Shown: positions 8,588-17,546, counted from the stretch's first letter. The stretch: 64,000 bases of DNA from Bog-950 sp964423405 (GCA_964423405.1 CAYREY010000014.1:9478-73477); one strand, 5' to 3'. The notes: a model not told the origin generated them from the sequence alone. Numbers and translations are program-made.

Positions 8588-9718
8588 GTGGCACAGGATA
8601 TAACCTTTACACCGGTTAGTAATAAGCTGGCATGTAAAAACTGCGGGGCGCTAATGAAATTTGCACCCGGCACCAACAGCATTGTATGCGAATACTGCGG
8701 CTCTAAAAACGAAATAAGTGCCGAGCCATTACCTGGCAGACAGTTTGAAATAGATTACGAAAAATTTATTGCCAATAATGCTGCGGGCGATGTTACCCTG
8801 CAAGAGGTATATACCGTGCAATGCAATAAATGCGGCGCTACTACATCGCTAAACGATAACATAGTTTCTGACTGCTGCCCGTTTTGCAACACTGCACTGA
8901 TAGTAAACAAGGGGCATACTAACCGCATAGTAAAACCACAATATCTGTTGCCGTTTGCCATAGAAAGTAACCGTGCTTTTGATGAGTTTAGAAAATGGAT
9001 AAAGGGCCTGTGGTTTGCACCAAACGATTTGGTGCGCTATGCCGAAAATGCCGCTAAGCTGGCGGGTATGTATATGCCTTACTGGACTTATGATACCAAT
9101 ACCACTACCCGCTACAGTGGCCAGCGGGGTGATGATTATTGGGAAACGGAGTATTATACCACTACCCGTAATGGTAAAACGGTAACCGAATCGCGCAGGG
9201 TTAAAAAAACAAGATGGAGTAACGCATCGGGTACAGTGTACAATACATTTAACGATGTGCTGGTACTGGCCAGCGATTCACTACCGACAGAGTATGCCGA
9301 AAATCTGGAACCCTGGGACCTGGCCCAACTGGCCGTATACCGCGATGAGTATCTGGCGGGTTTTCGTACCGAGATATATAAGATAGACGTAGAGAAGGGG
9401 TTGTTACATGCCAAATATCTGATGCAGCCTGCTATTAATAATACTATATGCAACGATATAGGGGGCGATCATCAGCGTATTAGCAGTAGCAGTTCCGATT
9501 ACCGCAATATTACCTTTAAGCATATATTACTGCCTATATGGATAAGCGCCTATAGCTACAACAATAAAGTATACAACTTTATGATTAACGGCCGCACCGG
9601 TGAGGTGCAGGGCCAGCGGCCATACAGTGCCATCAAAATTTTCTTTTTCGTATTGTTTATACTGGCAATAGTAGGGGCTGTGGTGTACTACATGAACCAG
9701 CAGAACAGCAGTTACTAA
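8588..9718 (+). CDS. double zinc-ribbon protein with C-terminal membrane anchor
   Basis: This 376-aa protein starts at GTG 8588, 16 bp after the SPFH gene. It carries two Cys4 zinc ribbons: CKNCGAL ... CEYCGS near the N-terminus and CNKCGATT ... CCPFCNT at about residues 78-105. A middle beta-rich domain follows, with many Tyr/Thr residues (WTYDTNTTTRYSGQRGD). A single transmembrane helix near the end (IFFFVLFILAIVGAVVYYM) anchors it, leaving a short tail. The family is often labelled TFIIB-type zinc ribbon or PriA-like, but no helicase motifs are seen. It is probably the membrane partner of the SPFH protein. Confidence 0.8.
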   Translation: MAQDITFTPVSNKLACKNCGALMKFAPGTNSIVCEYCGSKNEISAEPLPGRQFEIDYEKFIANNAAGDVTLQEVYTVQCNKCGATTSLNDNIVSDCCPFCNTALIVNKGHTNRIVKPQYLLPFAIESNRAFDEFRKWIKGLWFAPNDLVRYAENAAKLAGMYMPYWTYDTNTTTRYSGQRGDDYWETEYYTTTRNGKTVTESRRVKKTRWSNASGTVYNTFNDVLVLASDSLPTEYAENLEPWDLAQLAVYRDEYLAGFRTEIYKIDVEKGLLHAKYLMQPAINNTICNDIGGDHQRISSSSSDYRNITFKHILLPIWISAYSYNNKVYNFMINGRTGEVQGQRPYSAIKIFFFVLFILAIVGAVVYYMNQQNSSY

Positions 9719-9780
9719 GCAACTACGTTATCGAACCGGGTTAGATAAAGAGTGGTTTACTTTACGTAAAACACAACCCC

Positions 9781-10311
9781 ATGAATGCCCAACTACAAAG
9801 CGCACTTAATAAACTGGAAAGCGACCGCAAGGCATTGTTTGCTGAATTGCAACAATACCCGGATGATTTGCTGAACAGGAAACCATCGGAACATGCCTGG
9901 AGTGTAGTCGAGGTGATAGGCCATTTATTAACGGCCGAGGAGATGTCGCTGGCGTATTTGAAAAAGAAAGTGCAGGATACTTCTTCGGCAAGGCCGGAGG
10001 GATTAAAGCAAAAGTGGCGCTGGTTGCTGGTGCAAATAGTATTTACTTTTGATATTAAATTTAAAGCACCGGATATTGTAACCCCTAAAATGGGTTATAC
10101 TACACTGGCCGAGCTGGATAAACGCTGGAGCGACACCCGTAGCCAGACGGCTGCCATACTAAATAAATTAAGTGATAAGGAACTTAACAGTCAGTTATGG
10201 AAACATGCTATAGCTGGCAAACTAAATCTGTATCACATGCTGGCGTTTTTCGGTATACATTTTAACCGGCACAAAAAGCAGATAGCCCGAACGCTGAAAG
10301 CTGTGAAGTAA
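9781..10311 (+). CDS. DinB-like four-helix-bundle protein
   Basis: This 176-aa protein belongs to the DinB/YfiT superfamily. The pattern EHAWSVVEVIGHLLTAEE near residues 36-55 and HMLAFFGIHFNRHKKQI near the end supply the three His that normally bind a metal. Members include thiol transferases and damage-inducible proteins of unknown role; the specific function is not clear. It is followed by the convergent marR gene, 13 bp away, and is probably not part of the efflux module. Confidence 0.82.
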   Translation: MNAQLQSALNKLESDRKALFAELQQYPDDLLNRKPSEHAWSVVEVIGHLLTAEEMSLAYLKKKVQDTSSARPEGLKQKWRWLLVQIVFTFDIKFKAPDIVTPKMGYTTLAELDKRWSDTRSQTAAILNKLSDKELNSQLWKHAIAGKLNLYHMLAFFGIHFNRHKKQIARTLKAVK

Positions 10312-10324
10312 CAGGGGGCGATGG

Positions 10325-10825
10325 TTATTTAGAAGTCCACAGTTTACGTTCTCTTTCCAATATGCCTTCCGATAGCTCGGTTAGTATGTCTATTAGCTGT
10401 GCTGTTTTCTTCGCCCCTATAATGGTTTCAAAATCCTGTTTTATTATTTCTGAGCAGCTTATAAAGTAAAACATAAAGTCTACCCCCTCTTTGGTAATAG
10501 ATATGATTTTAGAGCGCGAATCTTTAGGGTCGGTTTCGTAGCTGATAAAACCCTTATCGATAAGTGTGGCCACCATTTTGCTCATAGCCTGTTTACTTAC
10601 GCGGGCCCGTTGCGATAGCTCGTTGATATTCAGTGGTTCTATACTAATGATGCTTATTAACCGCAGGTGGTCGGGGCGTATATCATCCCAGCCATCCTCT
10701 TTCCATTTGCGTTGGGCCCAATCGTTTACATAGCGGTGGGTTATATAAATGCCCTTGGTAAGGGTATATCGCCTTTTGGCTATCAGTTCCTCCAGCCTTG
10801 CTTGTGTTTTCTTATCCAGCATCAC
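10325..10825 (-). CDS. MarR family transcriptional regulator of the efflux operon
   Basis: This 166-aa winged-helix repressor has a recognition region ISIEPLNINELSQRARVSKQAMSKMVATLIDKGF and a wing YETDPKDSRSKIISITKEG, both typical of MarR. It is divergent from the HlyD-MFS-TolC operon. The shared 118-bp region holds a perfect 21-bp palindrome whose two arms supply the -33 element of both promoters, so it should repress itself and the pump until a ligand binds. The ligand is unknown but is probably a pump substrate. Confidence 0.92.
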   Translation of the reverse strand: MMLDKKTQARLEELIAKRRYTLTKGIYITHRYVNDWAQRKWKEDGWDDIRPDHLRLISIISIEPLNINELSQRARVSKQAMSKMVATLIDKGFISYETDPKDSRSKIISITKEGVDFMFYFISCSEIIKQDFETIIGAKKTAQLIDILTELSEGILERERKLWTSK

Positions 10826-10857
10826 GATTCAAATTTAGTTTTCTCCGTTTCACCCTG

Positions 10858-10888
10858 CAAATATAGCAGTTTAAAAAATAATAGTCAA
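10858..10888 (-). promoter_or_regulatory. marR promoter
   Basis: On the minus strand, TTGAC (10888-10884) and a perfect -7 TATATTTG (10865-10858) are 20 bp apart from TTG to TA. The -33 lies inside the left arm of the operator palindrome, which points to autoregulation. Confidence 0.7.
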
Positions 10889-10909
10889 CCCTCTTGACTA
10901 TTTAGTCAA
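10881..10909. promoter_or_regulatory. MarR operator: interlocked palindromes
   Basis: ATAGTCAA-N5-TTGACTAT is a perfect inverted repeat at 10881-10901. Its right arm also pairs with a third half-site, giving TTGACTA-TT-TAGTCAA at 10894-10909. Three half-sites TAGTCAA/TTGACTA therefore share one region between two divergent starts. This is the expected architecture for a MarR dimer covering both promoters. Confidence 0.82.
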
Positions 10910-10924
10910 CTTGGTTTACTATTG
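10894..10924 (+). promoter_or_regulatory. promoter of the HlyD-MFS-TolC operon
   Basis: TTGAC at 10894-10898 and TACTATTG at 10917-10924 (one mismatch to TAnnTTTG) are 20 bp apart from TTG to TA, the mirror image of the marR promoter. The ATG follows at 10944. Confidence 0.65.
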
Positions 10925-10943
10925 CATCGTCAAAATAAAAGTT

Positions 10944-11975
10944 ATGTCAAACCAAACAACCAAAACCCTCATAACACGTGGTGTGCTTGTAGCTGGCCTG
11001 CTGGTAGCAGCTTTTTTCGGCTACAAAAAAATAAACTACGAAATGCACCACGAAACAACTGACAATGCCCAGGTAGAAGCGCGCTTTGTACCCATACTGC
11101 CCCGCGTTGCCGGTTACATTAAAACCCTGTATGTAGAGGATTACGCCAATGTAAAAAAGGATTCGCTGCTGGCAGAGATTGATGATAGCGAATTGGCTTT
11201 ACAATTAGAAGAAATGGAAGCCGACCTGGCACAGGCCGAAACAGACATTGATAATGCCCGCGCTAACCTTAACAATACCAGCGTATCGGTTATATCGGCA
11301 AAGGCCAACCTGGATGTTGCCCAAACCCGTAAAGATAAAGCCCAGCACGATTTTGAGCGCGACCAGGCATTGTTTAAAGACGGGGCCATTACCCAAAAGC
11401 AGTTTGACGATAGTAAGGCTAACCTGGATGTAGCAGCCAAACAGTTAGAGGTAAGCAAAAATGAAGTGAATGTGGCTCAATCGCGCATAAACGTAACCGA
11501 GGCCGGCCTTAAAAAAGCACAGGCACAAATAGCCGTTAAAAAGGCGCGTATAGAGCAGCAGAAACTTAAACTAAGCTACACTAAAATATACGCTACCGCC
11601 GATGGTAAAATAGGCCGCCGCAATATAGATGCCGGCCAGTTTGTACAGGCAGGCACTCCGCTATTTACTATTATAAACGATAGAGATTTTTGGGTAGTTG
11701 CGAATTTTAAAGAAACCCAGCTTAACCGCATTAAAGTAGGCGATGAGGTAGAAGTGAAAATTGATGCATACAAAGATCAGCCGCTGAAAGGTAAAATAGT
11801 ATCGGTTAGCGAAGCCACCGGTGCCAAGTTTAGTTTGCTGCCGCCCGACAATGCTACGGGCAACTTTGTGAAAGTGACACAGCGTATACCGGTAAAGATA
11901 GAAATACAGGATATGGATAAATATCGCAGTATGCTACATGCCGGTATGAGTGTAGAGGTTGCAGTAGCTTATTAA
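10944..11975 (+). CDS. HlyD/EmrA-type membrane fusion protein
   Basis: This is the periplasmic adaptor of a tripartite efflux pump (343 aa from ATG 10944; the upstream in-frame start would run into the promoter). It has one N-terminal transmembrane helix (TRGVLVAGLLVAAFFGYKK), a barrel-sandwich lipoyl half (ARFVPILPRVAGYIKTLYVEDY), a long alpha-helical hairpin coiled coil (about residues 80-205, repeats of AQAETDIDNARANL type), the second lipoyl half (LSYTKIYATADGKIGRRN) and a beta-barrel domain. It is the first gene of a three-gene operon under the MarR operator and bridges the MFS pump and the TolC-like channel. Confidence 0.93.
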   Translation: MSNQTTKTLITRGVLVAGLLVAAFFGYKKINYEMHHETTDNAQVEARFVPILPRVAGYIKTLYVEDYANVKKDSLLAEIDDSELALQLEEMEADLAQAETDIDNARANLNNTSVSVISAKANLDVAQTRKDKAQHDFERDQALFKDGAITQKQFDDSKANLDVAAKQLEVSKNEVNVAQSRINVTEAGLKKAQAQIAVKKARIEQQKLKLSYTKIYATADGKIGRRNIDAGQFVQAGTPLFTIINDRDFWVVANFKETQLNRIKVGDEVEVKIDAYKDQPLKGKIVSVSEATGAKFSLLPPDNATGNFVKVTQRIPVKIEIQDMDKYRSMLHAGMSVEVAVAY

Positions 11976-11977
11976 AA

Positions 11978-12018
11978 TGACCATTGACGATAGACAATTG
12001 ACCATTGATAAATTGAAA
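11978..12018. repeat. heptanucleotide degenerate tandem repeat
   Basis: About five 7-bp units with consensus TGACCAT (TGACGAT, AGACAAT and TGATAAA as variants) fill the spacer between the HlyD and MFS genes, up to the start of the MFS gene. Confidence 0.75.
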
Positions 12019-12023
12019 AGACA

Positions 12024-13583
12024 ATGAAGTCGTTTGCAAAAATAATAATAGTGTTTACCACCATCTCGGCGGCTATCATGGAATTGATAGATGCCTCGAT
12101 AGTAAACGTAGCACTATCAAACGTAGCGGGTAACCTGGGGGCTACTATCGAAGATGCCAGCTGGGTAATTACAGCCTATGCCATTGCCAACGTTATCATC
12201 ATACCCATGACTGGCTTTCTGGCCCAGTACTTTGGTCGTAAAAACTATTACCTGGGTTCTATAGTGCTTTTCACTGCGGCTTCGGTAATGTGCGGTAACT
12301 CATCGGGCCTGTGGGAACTGGTGTTCTGGCGTTTTATACAGGGTATAGGTGGTGGTGCCTTACTCTCAACCTCGCAAAGTATTTTGTTCGATACCTTTCC
12401 GATAGAACAACGCGGTGTAGCCTCGGCTATGTTTGGGGTAGGTATAGTAATGGGCCCTACACTGGGCCCTACGGTAGGTGGCTTAATTATCGATCATTAC
12501 TCATGGCCTTTAATATTTAATATCAACCTGCCCTTTGGTATACTGGCAGCTACGCTTACGTATTTGTTTGTAGAAGATTCGAAACACCATACTACCAAGC
12601 CGAGTATCGACTGGATTGGGATACTGCTTTTATCGGCCGGTGTGGGTTCGTTACAGTATGTGCTGGAACGTGGCGAAGCCAACGACTGGTTTGCTGACCG
12701 AAGTATACAGGTGTTTGCGGTAGTTACGGTGCTTTCGGTAATTGGGTTTGTATTGTGGGAGCTATACGAAGATGAACCGGTGGTTAACATCCGCCTGCTT
12801 AAAGACCCTAACTTAACGCTAACCACCTTGCTCACTTTTGTTTCGGGTTTTGCCTTGTTTACCTCGGTGTTTGTGTACCCACTGCTATTGCAGCGCGTGC
12901 TGGGTTACACGCCTACTATGGTAGGTATGTCGCTGCTACCCAGTGCGCTGGCATCTATTGTAGTAATGCCTATAGTTGGTAAGCGTTTGCAGGCCGGCGA
13001 CTCCCCCAAAATATTCATCACCATAGGCTTTATTATAGTAATGCTTTATGGTTGGTTGCTTTACAACCTTACCAATATGAACAGCGGTATGGATGATTTC
13101 TTTCTGCCGCTGATGGTGCGTACAGTAGGTATATCTATGATGGCCGTAACGCTTACCAACCAGGCGGTAGTGGGGCTTTCGCCGCGCGATATACCACAAG
13201 GGGTGGCGCTGAATAATATGATGCGCCAGTTGGGTGGGGCTTTTGGTATAGCTATTATGAATACCTACATAGCCCAGCGCTTTGCCATACACCGCAATGA
13301 TTTGCTGACCAATGTAACGGCCGATTCTGCCAATTTTATTGAGCGGAATACCGCTCTGGTACAGGGTATAAGCTCTAAAGTAGCGGTGGCGGCCAATGCC
13401 CAGCAGCAAGCTTATCAGTTACTTGATTTGTCTGTTAGCCGGCAGGCATACCTGCTTACATACGCCGATGCGTTTTTGTTTTCTACGGTGGCGGTGCTGG
13501 CGGTGTTTCCCATAATTTTTGGATTGCGTAATAAAAAACTGACCGCCGAAGAAATGAAAGTAGCCAGCGAAAGCGCGCACTAA
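12024..13583 (+). CDS. DHA2 family MFS drug transporter (EmrB/QacA type)
   Basis: This 519-aa inner-membrane drug/H+ antiporter has about 14 predicted transmembrane helices. Family markers include the early motif LIDASIVNVALSNVAGNLG, WVITAYAIANVIIIPMTGFLAQYFGRK (motif A-like loop) and the motif C-like GIVMGPTLGPTVGGLIID in TM5. It is second in the efflux operon between the membrane fusion protein and the outer-membrane channel, so drugs are probably expelled straight to the outside. Substrates cannot be predicted. Confidence 0.95.
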   Translation: MKSFAKIIIVFTTISAAIMELIDASIVNVALSNVAGNLGATIEDASWVITAYAIANVIIIPMTGFLAQYFGRKNYYLGSIVLFTAASVMCGNSSGLWELVFWRFIQGIGGGALLSTSQSILFDTFPIEQRGVASAMFGVGIVMGPTLGPTVGGLIIDHYSWPLIFNINLPFGILAATLTYLFVEDSKHHTTKPSIDWIGILLLSAGVGSLQYVLERGEANDWFADRSIQVFAVVTVLSVIGFVLWELYEDEPVVNIRLLKDPNLTLTTLLTFVSGFALFTSVFVYPLLLQRVLGYTPTMVGMSLLPSALASIVVMPIVGKRLQAGDSPKIFITIGFIIVMLYGWLLYNLTNMNSGMDDFFLPLMVRTVGISMMAVTLTNQAVVGLSPRDIPQGVALNNMMRQLGGAFGIAIMNTYIAQRFAIHRNDLLTNVTADSANFIERNTALVQGISSKVAVAANAQQQAYQLLDLSVSRQAYLLTYADAFLFSTVAVLAVFPIIFGLRNKKLTAEEMKVASESAH

Positions 13584-13638
13584 CAGTAATAAAATTCAGT
13601 GTTAAGATAAAGGCCTAACAGCCAATAAATACATAGTT

Positions 13639-14931
13639 ATGATTAAGAAAATATTTTCTGCATTAGTAATGCTGGGCACTGTAGCAATAGCTACAGCGCA
13701 AACACAGGCACCGGCCAAGCTAACCGAACTGATAGATAAAGCCATAGCCAACTACCCCAAGTTGAAAGAGGCTAATGAATACGTAAACCTGAGCGAGGCA
13801 CGTAAGGATCTGGCGTACGGTGGCTACATGCCGGTAATAAGCGGCGATGCCAGCTACCGCTATGGCCGCCCTACACCTTCTATAAGCATACCGGTGGGGC
13901 CGGGTGTAACACAAGAGGTACAATTTATACCTGCCAATAATTACGATATGGGGCTTAAACTGCAGCAGCCTATCTGGGACTTTGGCCGTACCGATGCCGG
14001 TATTAAAAAATCGAAGAGCGAGGTAGCCACCTCTAAAGATAACCTGGAAAGTGCCAAACTAATGCTGGCCTACCAGGTAGCGCAGGTGTATTACGGCATT
14101 GTGTTTTTAAATAAAAGTGTAGATGTGCAGGGCGAACAGATAAAATTACTGGAAGCCAACGAAAAACTGATAAGCGATAAAATAAAAAACGGCGATGCGC
14201 TGAAGTTTGATTTGCTTTCTACACAGGTAAAAAAGAATGCTGCGCAAAACCGGCTGATAGATCTGCAAACACAACTTAAAAAGCAATACGATATACTTAA
14301 CATGGTAACCGCCAATACCGGTTACGATTACATAACCGACCGCGATGCCGATGGTAGGCTGTTTAGCGCCGATGCGGTGAATGCCGATAACAACTACGAT
14401 ATTAAAGTGCTGAACGATAAACTGGCAACAGCTACCTGGGATGTAAAAATTGCAAAACGTGGCTGGTTGCCATCGCTGGTGGCTAATGCCAGTGCGGGGT
14501 ATAAAAACGGTTTTGTACCCGACATTAATAAACTGATGTTTAACTACAATGTTGGGGTGGGGTTAAATATTCCCATTTTTTCTGCGGCACGCCCCAACTA
14601 CCAAACCAAAATTGCCAAAATAAACCTGCAGGCAAATACGTATGCACTGGAGGCACAAAAGCTGAATTTGAATAAAGATATAGCACAGGCAAAAAATGAT
14701 GTGTCGGCTACACAAAACAAGCTACAGAACTACGAATTACAAGTAGAGCAGGCTAATGAAGCGCTCAGTCTGGCCAATACGCGTTACCGCGGTGGCGTAA
14801 TTACTAACCTGGAACTACTTACGGCACAAACCAACCTGCAGGATGCCCAATTGGGGAAAATTCAACTGGAATATAATTTGCTGTTATCTAAACTGGAGCT
14901 AAGCCGCATGGGCGGTGTCCGTTTCTGGTAG
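13639..14931 (+). CDS. TolC-like outer-membrane efflux protein
   Basis: This 430-aa OEP-family protein has a signal peptide ending in ATAQTQA, followed by the typical LTELIDKAIANYPKLKEANEYV. There are two structural repeats of beta strands and long helices, with coiled-coil signatures such as EQIKLLEANEKLISDKIKNGDAL and RYRGGVITNLELLTAQTNL. It forms the trimeric channel-tunnel of the pump encoded just upstream. It is the last gene of the operon; a terminator hairpin follows at 14978. Confidence 0.94.
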   Translation: MIKKIFSALVMLGTVAIATAQTQAPAKLTELIDKAIANYPKLKEANEYVNLSEARKDLAYGGYMPVISGDASYRYGRPTPSISIPVGPGVTQEVQFIPANNYDMGLKLQQPIWDFGRTDAGIKKSKSEVATSKDNLESAKLMLAYQVAQVYYGIVFLNKSVDVQGEQIKLLEANEKLISDKIKNGDALKFDLLSTQVKKNAAQNRLIDLQTQLKKQYDILNMVTANTGYDYITDRDADGRLFSADAVNADNNYDIKVLNDKLATATWDVKIAKRGWLPSLVANASAGYKNGFVPDINKLMFNYNVGVGLNIPIFSAARPNYQTKIAKINLQANTYALEAQKLNLNKDIAQAKNDVSATQNKLQNYELQVEQANEALSLANTRYRGGVITNLELLTAQTNLQDAQLGKIQLEYNLLLSKLELSRMGGVRFW

Positions 14932-14977
14932 CATAGAACATACTGAATGTGTAGTGGATAAATGTGGTTTTTTTGAA

Positions 14978-15018
14978 ATGCGGGTCGGAGTGAAATACCT
15001 CTGCCCGCATATATTTTT
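14978..15018 (+). terminator. terminator of the efflux operon
   Basis: ATGCGGG at 14978-14984 pairs with CCCGCAT at 15004-15010, with an inner GAG/CTC pairing, followed by ATATTTTTT. Confidence 0.75.
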
Positions 15019-15121
15019 TAGTTGTTTATCAGTAACTAAAATTTAACACAGCTAAACCGGTATCTATCGAAATGTTTAGCCGGCAACGGCGTTAATTGTT
15101 TAATAACTAAAACTTTGTAGT

Positions 15122-15274
15122 ATGACAGAACAGCGAGAGATAATAGCCACTACCGAGTTTAACGGAACACCGTTTTCGGCACCGCAGCAGCGTACCTACA
15201 ATTATGCCCGCAACTTTTTAATAGTGCTTATTTTAATTGAGGTAATAGCTTCGGTTATTGGCTGGCTGGTTTAG
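15122..15274 (+). CDS. small single-pass membrane protein (50 aa)
   Basis: An ATG at 15122 opens a 50-aa frame ending in TAG at 15272-15274. The first 30 residues are polar (MTEQREIIATTEFNGTPFSA, then PQQRTYNYAR). Residues 31-50 form one hydrophobic helix (NFLIVLILIEVIASVIGWLV) that ends the protein. It sits 22 bp before the next gene with the same codon style, which supports it being real. Function unknown. Confidence 0.65.
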   Translation: MTEQREIIATTEFNGTPFSAPQQRTYNYARNFLIVLILIEVIASVIGWLV

Positions 15275-15295
15275 TTTTGTACTAAAATACAGGCT

Positions 15296-15598
15296 ATGAA
15301 AAATTACGAAACCCTGGTGCAGGCCATTAACGACCTGAAAGCGCGTGGCTACGACCGCGATTTTAACCTGCGCGAAAGCTGCATTGAATGTTCGGCTTCG
15401 GGTACACAGTTATCGGCGGCCGATTTTGAAATTGCCGAAACGTATCATTTTGATGGTTCTACCGATGTAGATGATGAAGTGGTATTGTATGCCATAACTT
15501 CTAAATCGGGGTTAAAGGGCACGCTGGTAAATGCCTACGGTGCCTACGCCGATTCTACATCGGCCGACCTTATAGCTAAGTTGCACTTCCGTAAATAA
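15296..15598 (+). CDS. small conserved Bacteroidota protein (often labelled PRPP synthetase-like)
   Basis: This 100-aa soluble protein starts MKNYETLVQAINDLKARGYDRDFNL. The family is frequent in Bacteroidota and is commonly auto-annotated as phosphoribosylpyrophosphate synthetase, but it is far too short for that enzyme and shows no PRPP-binding motif. Features are a CIECSASGTQLSAADFEI segment and an acidic strand DGSTDVDDEVVLYAI. It lies directly before the CPBP protease gene (18 bp). Function unknown. Confidence 0.75.
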   Translation: MKNYETLVQAINDLKARGYDRDFNLRESCIECSASGTQLSAADFEIAETYHFDGSTDVDDEVVLYAITSKSGLKGTLVNAYGAYADSTSADLIAKLHFRK

Positions 15599-15616
15599 TT
15601 TTATGTTTGGAGTACA

Positions 15617-16552
15617 ATGACTCCACCATTTAAGCATTACCCATTGGTGCTGCGGATACTACTAATCGGCAGCATGTTCATTTTTAATATGGGTGTAGCA
15701 TCGGCCATAGCGCTGTACGCATCTAACGCCATTTTTGGCATACAGGATATTACCAACGTAACAGGCGGCAGGTTTGCCACTACCGGTGGGCTTAATGCAT
15801 TCCTGTTTATACAGGGGGTTAGTTCGCTGGGCGGCTTTTTGCTTACAGCCATGATGTTTGCCGTGCTGGAGAGCGGAGAGTTTAAGCGCCACCTGGGCCT
15901 AACGCTGAAACCTTCGCTAAAAATGGTGTTGCTGGCCCTTGTGTCGGTTGTTGTAGCACAGTTTTTTATAGAGTTGCTGGTTAATGTAAATAAACTGGTG
16001 CCCATACCCGCCGGCTTGCAGTTTTTGCATGAAGCACACGAGCGCAATAAAGAGCTTACAGAGGCTATCATGAATTTTAGCGATATAGGGCACTTGCTGT
16101 TTACTACTATAGTAATAGCGCTTATACCTGCACTGGGCGAAGAGTTTTTTTTCAGGGGGCTGATAATGGGCGACCTGCTGCGTGGCAAGTTGCATCCGGC
16201 TATAGCAATAGTAGCCAGCGGGCTGTTATTTGCAGTAGCGCACTTTGAGGTGTACAATGTACTGGCTATATGGGTAATGGGCTGCTTTCTGGGCTACCTG
16301 TATTATATAAGCGGTAGCTTGTGGCTACCTGTAGCTGCGCATTTTACCAATAACTTTCTGGCGGTGCTGCTTAAATATTTTTACAACAATGGCTTAATAA
16401 GCGAAGAAGTAGCCAATGCAGAGACACCGCTTTATCTTTCGCTGTTATCGTTTGCTGTGTTTATGGGTTTTGTTTTTATTTTTAATAAGTGGAAAAAGCC
16501 AGTAACATTTACCCAACCCGAACTACCCATAGAAACAGATAATACCTACTAA
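15617..16552 (+). CDS. CPBP family intramembrane metalloprotease
   Basis: This 311-aa polytopic membrane protein of the Abi/CAAX-protease group has about eight predicted helices. The signature is ALGEEFFFRGLIMGDLL (EExxxR), then AVAHFEVYNVLAIWVMG and AAHFTNNFLAVLL supplying His and Asn, which together bind the metal in the membrane. Roles in the family range from CAAX-type processing to bacteriocin immunity; the substrate is unknown here. It is followed 14 bp later by cdsA, so it is probably co-transcribed with phospholipid genes. Confidence 0.92.
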   Translation: MTPPFKHYPLVLRILLIGSMFIFNMGVASAIALYASNAIFGIQDITNVTGGRFATTGGLNAFLFIQGVSSLGGFLLTAMMFAVLESGEFKRHLGLTLKPSLKMVLLALVSVVVAQFFIELLVNVNKLVPIPAGLQFLHEAHERNKELTEAIMNFSDIGHLLFTTIVIALIPALGEEFFFRGLIMGDLLRGKLHPAIAIVASGLLFAVAHFEVYNVLAIWVMGCFLGYLYYISGSLWLPVAAHFTNNFLAVLLKYFYNNGLISEEVANAETPLYLSLLSFAVFMGFVFIFNKWKKPVTFTQPELPIETDNTY

Positions 16553-16566
16553 CCCCTACCTTAGCT

Positions 16567-17499
16567 ATGAAAAATTTCCTTATCCGTCTTTCATCCGGCC
16601 TTGTAGTAGCGGCGCTGGCTATTACTGCTTTGTTGTACAACCAGTACACCTTTTTTGTATTAATGAGTATTATACTGGTAGGTAGCCTTAACGAGTATTT
16701 CAATATTACAGAAATACGCCGCAACCAGCCTAACTCTTTCTGGCAGGGTAAAAAGTTTACTATACTGCTACTGTGTTTGGTATTTGTGCAGTCGTTTATA
16801 CTGATGTCGCCACCGGCACAAGGGTTACCCGATTTAAGTAATTTGCTGCTGGCATTTTTTCAGCAACTGGTGCGTTTTCGCGATGGCTCTTTAGGGCTTA
16901 CCACCTTAATACCGGTAGCTGTTTTCATTCTTTTTATTACCGAGCTATACTCTAAATCAGAAAAGCCTTTCGAAAATCTGGGTTGGAAATCGGTGGCGGT
17001 GTTCTGGATAACTATACCGGTTATACTGGCCACTAAAATTTATTTCGAGCAGGGTAAGTGGTTTTTGTTTGCTATGTTTTTCTGTATCTGGATGTACGAT
17101 TCGTTTTGTTACATCTTCGGATCGTTGCTGGGCAAGCATAAATTGTTTGAGCGTGTATCGCCTAAAAAAACCTGGGAGGGCTCGGTGTTGGGTGGGCTGG
17201 CTACCATAGCGGTTTACTACTTTGCCAACAAATTGCCGCAGTTACAGGCTTTCTCATCGGTAGAGTGGGTAATACTAACCCTGGTAATAACAGTTACCGC
17301 TACCTATGGCGACCTGGTAGAATCGTTGCTTAAACGCAACCTGGGTATTAAAGACTCGGGTAGCATTATGCCCGGCCACGGTGGCTTTTTAGACAGGCTG
17401 GATTCGTTTTTTCTTGTGGTGCCTTTTGTGGCTGCAACCCTTTGGTTTACAGGGCAAATTAAAAACCTGATACTGGTAATAGAGTACCTGAGCAAATAA
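16567..17499 (+). CDS. cdsA: phosphatidate cytidylyltransferase (CDP-diglyceride synthase)
   Basis: CdsA makes CDP-diacylglycerol from phosphatidic acid and CTP at the inner membrane. The 310-aa protein has multiple transmembrane helices and the C-terminal family signature TYGDLVESLLKRNLGIKDSG, continuing with SIMPGHGGFLDRLDS. The upstream conserved stretch LFERVSPKKTWEGSVLGG is also typical. It precedes psd, whose product acts two steps later in phosphatidylethanolamine synthesis. No pssA is in the window. Confidence 0.95.
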   Translation: MKNFLIRLSSGLVVAALAITALLYNQYTFFVLMSIILVGSLNEYFNITEIRRNQPNSFWQGKKFTILLLCLVFVQSFILMSPPAQGLPDLSNLLLAFFQQLVRFRDGSLGLTTLIPVAVFILFITELYSKSEKPFENLGWKSVAVFWITIPVILATKIYFEQGKWFLFAMFFCIWMYDSFCYIFGSLLGKHKLFERVSPKKTWEGSVLGGLATIAVYYFANKLPQLQAFSSVEWVILTLVITVTATYGDLVESLLKRNLGIKDSGSIMPGHGGFLDRLDSFFLVVPFVAATLWFTGQIKNLILVIEYLSK

Positions 17500-17546
17500 T
17501 TAGACGGGTGATATGGTTAAGCTAAGTCATTTAGCGAATTTTACTT

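Noticed and set aside
15296..15598. Phosphoribosylpyrophosphate synthetase
   Set aside because: It is only 100 aa and has no PRPP-binding motif; the common label appears to be an annotation carry-over.
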